Below are positions 1 to 8,305 of a stretch of DNA of 8,305 nt, one piece after another; the stretch's first letter is position 1; each line of letters starts with the position of its first letter. The position numbers and the translations under genes were made by a program. The stretch covers positions 1 to 8,305 of the forward strand of contig JBKQNY010000106.1 in assembly GCA_052145775.1 (NCBI GenBank), given 5' to 3'. The notes below the pieces were generated by a model. It saw only the letters and a program-made list of their open reading frames with translations, did no database searches and was not told the DNA's origin. Source of the stretch: CAVYPR01 sp052145775 (GTDB taxonomy: Bacteria > Actinomycetota > Acidimicrobiia > Acidimicrobiales > RAAP-2).

Positions 1-1238
1 CGGTAGGGGGCGGGGCGGCCGGCGTCGCCCGGCAGGACGTCGCGCATGGCCGCCATCGGTGCGGTACGCGACCCGCGCAGCCCCGGCAGGAGCGCCGCCC
101 CCACGGTGGCCACCGTCCCCACCACCAGCGACACCACCACCGTGCGCGCCTCGAGCACCGGCGGGGTCCCCGGGAAGTCGATGCCCACGGACGACAGCAG
201 CCGGCGGATGCCCAGGGCGAGGACGACCCCCACCCCGAGGCCGACGGCCGAGGCCGCCACGCCCACCGCAGCCGACTCGCCCATGACCGCGGCCACCAGC
301 TGCAGGCGGGTCGCCCCCAGGCACCGCAGCAGGGCCAGCTCCCTCGCCCGCTGGGCCAGCAGGATGGAGAAGGTGTTGAAGATCAAGAAGATCGCCACGA
401 ACAGCGCCACCCCGGCGAAGACCAGCAGCACGTCGCCGAAGACGGCGAACCCCTTGTCGATGCTCGAGGTGGCCGCGGCGATCGCCTGGCGCTGGGTCTG
501 GACCCGAAAGCCCGGCCCGAGGGCCGCCGCCACCCGGCCCGCCAGGGCCTCGGGCGTCACCCCCGGATCCGCCGACGCCACCACCTCGTCGACCCGGCCC
601 GGGGTGCCCAGCACCGTCTGGGTCTCGTCCAAGGTGAGGCCGACGATCGTGGCCCCGGCCAGCGTGTCGGCGTCGCCGTAACCGACGAGGCCGACCAGGC
701 GGAAGGTGCGGACCGCCCCCGGACCCGTCACCTCGACCCGCTGGCCGAGGCCGAGGTGGGCCCGGGCGGCGGTGGCCACGTCGAGCACCGCCTGGCCGGG
801 GCCGGCCGGGAACGAGCCGCGGCGGAGCGTCAACGGCCTGAGCGAGGGGACGGTCCCCACCGAGAAGGCGAGCCCCGGCGCCCCCGGGGCGGCCACCGAC
901 CGCCGGTCGGGCCCGTAGACGGCGACCTGGCCCACGGAGTGGCCGTCGGCCGCCGCCACCCCTGCGACGCCCGCCACCCGGTCCACCGTGTCCTGCGTGA
1001 TCGTCACCCCGCCGACGGCGGTCGCGCTCTGGCCGCCGGTCGTGGCGGCGGCCCGCCCTTGGACGATGACGGCCACATCGGTCTGCGACTGGTTGATGAC
1101 GCCGGTGATGGCCGTGCGCAGGGTGTCGGTGAGGACGTAGGTCCCGGCGATGAACCCCACCCCGAGCATGACCGCCACCGCGGTGGCGGCCAGCCGCACC
1201 CGGTGGGCCACCAGCCCCCGCACCGTCAGCTTGAGCAC
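1..1238 (-). CDS. ABC transporter permease, FtsX-like/MacB-like (partial, C-terminus outside window)
   Basis: Membrane subunit of an ABC exporter, probably working with the ATPase encoded just upstream. Translating the minus strand from GTG at 1238-1236 gives about 412 codons open to the window edge, beginning VLKLTVRGLVAHRVRLAATA. A TGA lies in frame only seven codons upstream, so this GTG is the only plausible start. Visible parts are a first membrane segment (residues ~14-32), a large extracytoplasmic MacB-core-like domain (~35-260), then a membrane segment around 266-291 containing FAGVALFVAIFLIFNTFSIL. The signature QRARELALLRCLGATRLQL follows at ~295-313, which is typical of FtsX-family permeases, and two more hydrophobic segments lie at ~308-338 and ~360-382. 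Related actinobacterial permeases are usually over 800 residues with a second repeat of this layout, so about half is visible. The start has no clear Shine-Dalgarno sequence. Substrate unknown; MacB-like relatives handle peptides, lipids or drugs. Confidence 0.9.
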   Translation of the reverse strand, partial: MLKLTVRGLVAHRVRLAATAVAVMLGVGFIAGTYVLTDTLRTAITGVINQSQTDVAVIVQGRAAATTGGQSATAVGGVTITQDTVDRVAGVAGVAAADGHSVGQVAVYGPDRRSVAAPGAPGLAFSVGTVPSLRPLTLRRGSFPAGPGQAVLDVATAARAHLGLGQRVEVTGPGAVRTFRLVGLVGYGDADTLAGATIVGLTLDETQTVLGTPGRVDEVVASADPGVTPEALAGRVAAALGPGFRVQTQRQAIAAATSSIDKGFAVFGDVLLVFAGVALFVAIFLIFNTFSILLAQRARELALLRCLGATRLQLVAAVMGESAAVGVAASAVGLGVGVVLALGIRRLLSSVGIDFPGTPPVLEARTVVVSLVVGTVATVGAALLPGLRGSRTAPMAAMRDVLPGDAGRPAPY

Positions 1239-1261
1239 TGTCGACTCAACACCGTCGGCTC

Positions 1262-1289
1262 AGCCCGGAGCCAAGGAGGGCGCCGGGCT
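1262..1289 (-). other. Intercistronic hairpin between ABC ATPase and permease genes
   Basis: In the 50-base gap after the ATPase stop codon, AGCCCGG (1289-1283, minus strand) and CCGGGCT (1268-1262) form a perfect 7-bp stem with a 14-base loop. The first base of the stem is the last base of the TGA stop. There is no U-tract, so it is not a canonical intrinsic terminator. It could be an mRNA-stability or partial-attenuation element that sets the ATPase:permease ratio, or chance in GC-rich DNA. Confidence 0.35.
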
Positions 1290-2098
1290 CACCCCCACAG
1301 CGTCTGCATCCGCTCGTGCACGGCACCGGGGGTCGGGTCGGCCACGTCATCGGCGACCCGACCGTCGACCAGGAACACCACCCGCTGGGCGCGGGCGGCC
1401 ACGCCGGGGTCGTGGGTCACCATCACCACCGTCTGGCCGTACCGGTCGACCGCATCGGCCACCAGGGAGAGGATCTCGTGCCCGGTGCGCGAGTCGAGGT
1501 TGCCGGTGGGCTCGTCGGCGAAGATGACCTCGGGCCGGCTGACCAGGGCGCGCGCCACCGCCACCCGCTGCTGCTCGCCCCCCGACAGCTGGGCCGGGCG
1601 GTGGTTGAGGCGGGGCCCGATGCCCAGCACCGAGACGAGCTCGTCCAGCCAGGCGGTGTCGACCTCCCGACCGGCGATCTCGAGCGGCAGTACGACGTTC
1701 TCACGGGCCGAGAGCGTGGGCACCAGGTTGAAGGCCTGGAAGACGAAGCCCACCCGGTCCCGCCGCAGCCGGGTGAGCTGGCGGTCGTTGCACGCCGTGA
1801 GGTCGGCGTCGCCCAGGAGGACCCGGCCGCTGGTGGGGCGGTCGAGGCCGGCCAGGCAGTGCAGCAGGGTGGACTTGCCCGAGCCCGAGGGGCCGGTGAT
1901 GGCGGTGAACCGCCCCGCCCCGAAGGAGACCGACACGTCGTCGAGCGCCCGGACGGCGGTGGGCCCGTCGCCGTGCCGCTTGGTCACCCGCTCGGCCCGC
2001 GACGCCGCTCGGCCGTTCGTGTCCGGACGAGACGCGGCATCCTCCCCCCCGCCGAGCACGCCGGTCGGGGCACCCCCTGTCGAGGCCGCCGCCGTCAC
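1289..2098 (-). CDS. ABC transporter ATP-binding protein, LolD/MacB type
   Basis: Cytoplasmic ATPase of an ABC exporter, 269 residues from a GTG start at 2098-2096. That GTG overlaps the ftsX stop (GTGA), so translation is probably coupled. Motifs, in order: Walker A GPSGSGKS (69-76), Q-loop Gln121 in FVFQAF, ABC signature LSGGEQQ (171-177), Walker B VIFADEP (191-197) and switch His229 in VTHD. All catalytic residues are intact. The wording FTAITGPSGSGKSTLLHCLA followed by AGLDRPTSG and EPTGNLDS is typical of the LolD/MacB/FtsE branch that pairs with FtsX-fold permeases. About 35 Ala/Gly/Ser-rich residues precede the first recognisable strand (AERVTKRHG), so the true start could lie slightly further in, but the stop-start overlap favours 2098. 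Its partner is almost certainly the permease 50 bases downstream. It is distinct from FtsE, which has its own FtsX here. Confidence 0.9.
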   Translation of the reverse strand: MTAAASTGGAPTGVLGGGEDAASRPDTNGRAASRAERVTKRHGDGPTAVRALDDVSVSFGAGRFTAITGPSGSGKSTLLHCLAGLDRPTSGRVLLGDADLTACNDRQLTRLRRDRVGFVFQAFNLVPTLSARENVVLPLEIAGREVDTAWLDELVSVLGIGPRLNHRPAQLSGGEQQRVAVARALVSRPEVIFADEPTGNLDSRTGHEILSLVADAVDRYGQTVVMVTHDPGVAARAQRVVFLVDGRVADDVADPTPGAVHERMQTLWG

Positions 2099-2987
2099 AC
2101 GTCGAGGAAGCGGCGGATGGCGATGGCCGAGCCGAGGGTGCCGATGCACACCCCGACGATCACCACCACGGCGTCGGTGGCGAACACCTCCCAGCCCGAC
2201 ATGCGCATCACCGACAGCAGCGAGCCGGGGTTCACCTTGGGGTTGCCGAGGTCGTTCAGCACCTCGTGCAGACCGAAGACCACGGCGGAGGCCAGCACCG
2301 AGCCGACCAGGCCCTGGATCATCCCCTCGGACATGAAGGGGACCCGGATGAACCAATTGGTGGCGCCGACCAGCTTCATGACCGACACCTCGCGGCGCCG
2401 AGCGAAGATGGCCATGCGGATGGTGTTCAAGATGAGCACCGCGGCCGAGACGAGCAGCACCACCGCCACGACGATGAAGACCCACTGGAGGTAGGTGATG
2501 ACCTTCTGCTCGGTGCGGATCTGCGCCAGCGGCGCCGTCACCTTCTGCACGCCGGGTTGGTCCTTGAACTTGGCGATGACCGCGTTGGCGTCCTCGGGGT
2601 GGACGGGGGTGCACCGGAAGGACGTCGGGGTCTGGGCCACCGTGGTGCCGCCCTCCTTCCACACTGTGCCCAGCAGCGCCGAAGCCTCGTTCCAGTCTTG
2701 TTGGTGGGTGCGGTAGGTGCACGGCTGGTCGACGTAGGAGAGCGTCGCCAACTGGGCCCCCACCGACTTGATCTCCGAGGTGGGGGCGGTGGGGACCATC
2801 CAGACGGTGACCTGGGTGCCGCGCTGCCACTCCACCTCGGCCTTGGCCGCCCCCTGCTTGAGCAGGAGGGCCGCTCCCACCAGGGAGAGGGAGACGGCCA
2901 CGGTCATGACGGCGGCCACGGTCATCAGGCGGTTGCGCCAGAGGTTGGAGGCGGTCTCGCGTACGACGTACTCGGTCGAGGCCGGCA

Positions 2988-2988
<1 letters not shown>
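2095..2988 (-). CDS. ftsX: Cell division protein FtsX
   Basis: Membrane subunit of the FtsEX complex, which relays ATP hydrolysis by FtsE to extracellular peptidoglycan hydrolases at the divisome. The 297-residue product has the FtsX layout: a short cytoplasmic N-terminus with TASNLWRNR, TM1 at ~22-44, an extracytoplasmic domain at ~47-160, TM2 at ~164-188, the cytoplasmic stretch FARRREVSVMKLVGAT (195-210) that contacts FtsE, TM3 at ~222-243, and TM4 at ~271-290 ending IAIRRFLDV. The length matches actinobacterial FtsX. Two cysteines in the external domain (C90, C126) could form a disulfide. The ATG overlaps the ftsE stop by one base (TGATG), and the TGA overlaps the GTG of the next gene, so it sits in a tightly coupled run. 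Identification rests on adjacency to ftsE and on topology. Confidence 0.95.
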
Positions 2989-3737
<749 letters not shown>

Positions 3738-3791
3738 ACGGAGGGGGGCGTTGCGCGCGGGTACGCCTTCACGGCCGCCGACGGCCCCATA

Positions 3792-3797
3792 ATCTTA
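3792..3797 (-). promoter_or_regulatory. Possible -10 hexamer for ftsEX
   Basis: TAAGAT on the minus strand fits the TANNNT pattern of the actinobacterial housekeeping sigma factor and would start transcription near 3785, about 48 bases before the ftsE ATG. It stands out as an A/T-rich island in GC-rich DNA, directly after the hairpin that follows prfB. I see no convincing -35 at 16-19 bases, so it remains a weak call. Confidence 0.3.
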
Positions 3798-3798
3798 C

Positions 3799-3832
3799 CG
3801 GCCCACGGGCCCCTCAGGGCACCACCGGGCCG
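3799..3832 (-). terminator. Nested hairpin after prfB, terminator-like
   Basis: Starting 11 bases past the prfB stop, CGGCCC (3832-3827) pairs with GGGCCG (3804-3799), a perfect 6-bp stem. It encloses an inner GCCC-TGAG-GGGC tetraloop hairpin. No U-tract follows, as is common for hairpins in high-GC actinobacteria, so full termination is uncertain. It may attenuate secA-prfB readthrough into ftsEX. Confidence 0.4.
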
Positions 3833-3842
3833 ACGGTCCCCC

Positions 3843-4992
3843 TCAGCTGGGGTTGGTGGCCCCGCCGCGCTGGCGGCGGAGCTCGGCCTCCATGAACGCG
3901 TCGAGGTCCCCGTCGAGCACGGCGTCGACGTTGCCCGTCTCGACGCCGGTGCGCAGATCCTTCACGAGCTGGTAGGGGGCGAGGACATAGGAGCGGATCT
4001 GGTTGCCCCAGGAGTTGTCGGTCCGCTCGCCGCCGAGCGAGTCGAGCTCGGCCCGGCGCTCCGCACGGGCCCGCTCGGCCAGCTTGGCCGCCAGGATCTG
4101 GAGGGCCTTGGCCTTGTTCTGGTGTTGGCTGCGCTCGTTCTGCACCGCCACCACCACGCCCGTGGGGAGGTGGGTGAGGCGCACCGCCGAGTCGGTCTTG
4201 TTCACGTGCTGGCCCCCCGCGCCCGACGAGCGGTAGGTGTCGACGCGCAGGTCCTTCTCGTCGATGTCCACCTCGTCGGAGACGTCCTCCAAGAAGGGCA
4301 CCACGTCGAGCGAGGCGAAGCTGGTCTGGCGCCGGTGCTGGGAGTCGAAGGGCGACATGCGCACGAGCCGGTGCACGCCGCGCTCGGTCGAGAGCAGGCC
4401 GTAGGCGTGGCGGCCGGTGACGATGAAGGTGGCCGAGAGCAGCCCGGCCTCCTGGCCGGCCGTGGCCTCGTCGAGCTCGACGCCGTAGCCGCGCCGCTCG
4501 GCCCACCGTTGGTACATGCGCAACAGCATCTCGGCCCAGTCCTGCGCGTCGGTCCCGCCGGCCCCGGCGTGGACCTCGCAGATGGCGTCGCGGTCGTCGT
4601 AGTCCCCCGAGAAGAGGGACTCCAGCTCGAGTTGGCCCATCCGTGCGGTGAGGGAGGTCACCGTCTCGGCCAGCTCCTTGGCCAGGCCCTCGTCGGGGGC
4701 TCCGCCGGCCGCCGCCTCCTCGACCAGTTCGAGGAGGACCCTCGCCTCGGAGAGGTCGGACTCGAGGCCTTCGAAGCGCTGCACGTCGTCGGTGACCCGT
4801 CCCAGCTCGGTGGTGACCGCCCGGGCCCGGTCGGCGTCGTCCCACAGGTCGGGACGGCCGGCCTCGGCCTCCAGTTCGGCGCGCCGCGCCCGGCGCTCGC
4901 CCATCCGCAGGTACTGATCGGCCTCCCCCAGGCGGGCGGCCAGGTCGTCGAGGTCGGCGGCGAAGTCCCGGGGCTCGCTGGGGCCCGCCGCC

Positions 4993-5006
<14 letters not shown>
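3843..5006 (-). CDS. prfB: Peptide chain release factor 2 (RF2)
   Basis: Class I release factor that recognises UGA and UAA in the ribosomal A site and triggers peptidyl-tRNA hydrolysis. From ATG 5006-5004 the product has 387 residues. It shows an N-terminal helical domain (~15-125), the stop-codon-reading tripeptide SPF (218-220, in [18 protein letters not shown]) that marks RF2 rather than RF1, and the catalytic GGQ (264-266, in [19 protein letters not shown]). The C-terminal part carries [15 protein letters not shown] and [14 protein letters not shown]. The first ~14 residues ([14 protein letters not shown]) extend beyond the usual start of homology, but no alternative start codon lies between them and the conserved region. 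Unlike most RF2 genes, there is no in-frame UGA or +1 frameshift: the codons at the equivalent place (Gln31-Tyr-Leu-Arg-Met35) read straight through. The gene overlaps the 3' end of secA by 14 bases in another frame, implying co-transcription and possible reinitiation. Confidence 0.97.
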
Positions 5007-7821
<2,815 letters not shown>

Positions 7822-7830
7822 AACGCGCCG

Positions 7831-7836
7831 AGCCTA
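7831..7836 (-). promoter_or_regulatory. Possible -10 hexamer close to the secA start
   Basis: TAGGCT on the minus strand fits TANNNT and ends 9 bases before the secA ATG. If used, transcription would start at or within a few bases of the ATG, giving a nearly leaderless mRNA, which is common in actinobacteria. The same bases could instead act as a weak ribosome-binding site. There is no recognisable -35. The structured leader upstream would be bypassed by this promoter. Confidence 0.22.
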
Positions 7837-7841
7837 CCGTC

Positions 7842-7856
7842 CACCCGCCGCGGGCG
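7842..7856 (-). other. Small hairpin just upstream of secA
   Basis: CGCCCG (7856-7851) pairs with CGGGTG (7847-7842), including one G-U, around a CGG triloop, ending 20 bases before the secA ATG. It could influence ribosome access or act as a small pause site. Short GC-rich hairpins like this are easy to get by chance. Confidence 0.25.
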
Positions 7857-7960
7857 AGGTCCGGGGGGCCGGGACGGTCCGAGGTGGGCTGCGTGCGGCT
7901 GACCTGGTCTTTGACCCCACACTCGCCTGCCGCGGGGCTGACGGCCCGGCACCGGCGGCC

Positions 7961-7990
7961 CGTGGGCCCATCGGCGCCTTTGTGGGCACG
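7961..7990 (-). other. Bulged hairpin inside the candidate leader RNA
   Basis: CGTGCCCA (7990-7983) pairs with TGGG (7970-7967) and CACG (7964-7961), leaving a 2-base CC bulge. That gives 8 bp with a 12-base loop that itself contains the palindrome GGCGCC. It is the strongest single local hairpin in the leader. Confidence 0.4.
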
Positions 7991-8050
7991 CGTCCCCCCG
8001 TCGCCGCCCCGTCCCGGAGATCGGGAGCGGGCCGGGCAGGGCTTACTCCT

Positions 8051-8120
8051 AAGTCGCACCATGCTCGGCAACCACGAGTTGCCTTACGTGGGTCGTTTCG
8101 CCTGCGACTGGCCTCGACTT
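8051..8120 (-). other. Possible three-way junction inside the candidate leader RNA
   Basis: On the minus strand AAGTCG (8120-8115) pairs with CGACTT (8056-8051). After a small internal loop, GCCA (8112-8109) can pair with TGGT (8061-8058). Inside are two hairpins: GTCG/CGAC (8108-8092) with a 9-base loop, and GGCAAC-TCGTG-GTTGCC (8083-8067), a perfect 6-bp stem with a pentaloop. The 3' strand of the closing stem also belongs to an alternative hairpin, CTTA-GGAG-TAAG (8053-8042), so the two folds exclude each other. This is seen by complementarity only; no covariation is available. Confidence 0.35.
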
Positions 8121-8151
8121 GCAACCACAGACCCGCACGCAGCCCCCCCGC

Positions 8152-8157
8152 ACTCTA
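8152..8157 (-). promoter_or_regulatory. Possible -10 hexamer for the leader RNA/secA transcript
   Basis: TAGAGT on the minus strand matches TANNNT. Six bases after it begins the first strand of the 13-bp closing helix (8145), which is where a transcript from this -10 would be expected to start. No -35 close to TTGACA is present at 16-19 bases. The hexamer lies 42 bases past the stop of the upstream gene, so it could give secA its own promoter. Confidence 0.33.
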
Positions 8158-8174
8158 CCGGGTGTCGGTGGGGT

Positions 8175-8209
8175 GGTGCCCAGAGGCCATCCGGACTGCT
8201 CAGGGCACC
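8175..8209 (-). terminator. Hairpin spanning the stop codon of the upstream gene
   Basis: GGTGCCC (8209-8203) and GGGCACC (8181-8175) form a perfect 7-bp stem; after a T-T mismatch, GAG and CTC extend it by 3 bp. The stop codon TGA (8202-8200) lies just inside the stem. There is no U-tract. It could terminate or stabilise the upstream transcript. Confidence 0.35.
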
Positions 8210-8305
8210 GCCGTTCCGTCCGTCCCGGTCTCGGCGCCCACGGGGACCCGTTCGGGCGCCTTCCTCTCCTCGAGGGCCGGGCCGGCGGCACCGACCCGGG
8301 CCCAC
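8200..8305 (-). CDS. C-terminal end of an unidentified gene (partial)
   Basis: One minus-strand frame is open from the window edge to TGA at 8202-8200 and encodes about 34 residues, with ALEERKAPERVPVGAETGTD in the middle and AVP at the end. Of the three frames it has the base pattern expected of a gene in this genome: nearly all third positions are G/C, and second positions are the least GC-rich. The other two minus frames put their GC excess at first or second positions and read as Arg/Pro-rich shadows. The tail is charged and probably disordered and shows no family motif. In actinobacteria the gene before secA is often the ribosome hibernation factor hpf, but the visible residues do not resemble the usual HPF C-terminus, so I leave it unnamed. 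Confidence 0.55.
   Translation of the reverse strand, partial: WARVGAAGPALEERKAPERVPVGAETGTDGTAVP

Larger units (their letters stand above)
7886..8145 (-). ncRNA. Candidate structured RNA / long secA leader
   Basis: This 260-base stretch lies in the 378-base gap upstream of secA, where I find no reading frame with coding character. GGGCTGCGTGCGG (8145-8133) and CCGCACGCAGCCC (7898-7886) are perfect complements, giving a 13-bp helix that would close the whole element. Inside are further stems: a three-way-junction-like block (8120-8051); TCCCG/CGGGA (8026-8012); an 8-bp stem CGTG+CCCA with TGGG+CACG and a 2-base bulge (7990-7961); and GGTC-AAA-GACC (7916-7906). A -10-like TAGAGT sits just before the first helix strand. 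I do not recognise it as a tRNA, tmRNA, RNase P RNA, 6S RNA or a riboswitch class I know. The raiA-motif RNA of Firmicutes and Actinobacteria has a similar size and sits near hpf/secA-type loci, but I cannot test that by eye. It may be a secA leader, a separate small RNA, or two inverted operator copies. Confidence 0.42.

Noticed and set aside
1271..1280. A perfect Shine-Dalgarno-like AAGGAGG on the plus strand
   Set aside because: No plus-strand frame with coding character follows it. On the minus strand it lies in the loop of the intercistronic hairpin.
1289..2830. A 513-residue version of the ABC ATPase starting inside ftsX
   Set aside because: The first 244 residues are a His/Arg/Gly-rich shadow of ftsX. 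The GTG at 2098 overlapping the ftsX stop gives a protein of normal length.
3813..3823. The 11-base string CTCAGGGCACC occurs both here and at 8199-8209
   Set aside because: An 11-base repeat is expected by chance several times in 8.3 kb of GC-rich DNA, and the surroundings do not match.
8040..8130. Possible tRNA, tmRNA, RNase P RNA or c-di-GMP riboswitch in the secA leader
   Set aside because: There is no T-loop consensus with a matching acceptor stem, no tag reading frame, none of the conserved RNase P core sequences, and no GCAAACC element or tetraloop-receptor pair of the GEMM riboswitch despite a loosely similar layout.

Overview
The window is high-GC DNA with strong G/C bias at third codon positions, and every gene I can support lies on the minus strand. 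Actinobacterial-type SecA, RF2 and FtsEX, a linked prfB-ftsE-ftsX order and TANNNT-type -10 hexamers point to Actinomycetota. The Acidimicrobiia or another deep lineage is possible, but this is inference. All genes are described in minus-strand (transcription) order, from high to low coordinates.

Layout: (1) 8305-8200, the last ~34 codons of an unidentified gene, with a 7-bp inverted repeat spanning its stop codon. (2) 8199-7822, a 378-base non-coding leader upstream of secA. It holds a 13-bp perfect long-range inverted repeat (8145-8133 with 7898-7886) enclosing about 235 bases full of smaller stems, including a possible three-way junction, and a -10-like hexamer placed so that transcription would begin at the closing helix. 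This is the best candidate in the window for something undescribed: a structured RNA or cis-regulatory leader of secA. (3) 7821-4993, secA, complete, with the C-terminal zinc-binding SEC-C motif. (4) 5006-3843, prfB (RF2), overlapping secA by 14 bases and lacking the programmed frameshift. (5) 3842-3738, a 105-base gap with a nested hairpin and a -10-like TAAGAT. (6) 3737-2095, ftsE and ftsX, overlapping by one base. (7) 2098-1289, a LolD/MacB-type ABC ATPase started by a GTG that overlaps the ftsX stop. (8) 1238-1, the N-terminal ~412 codons of its FtsX-like/MacB-like permease, running off the window.

How they fit together: SecA drives post-translational protein export, and RF2 terminates translation at UGA/UAA. 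FtsEX is the ABC complex that activates peptidoglycan hydrolases at the division site. The last two genes look like an ATP-binding/permease pair for an exporter. The overlapping junctions (secA/prfB, ftsE/ftsX, ftsX/ABC ATPase) suggest translational coupling in one or two operons. In the actinobacterial arrangement I know, ftsX is usually followed by smpB and/or a cell-wall hydrolase; here an ABC exporter takes that place. I saw no tRNA, rRNA, CRISPR array, insertion sequence or phage gene.
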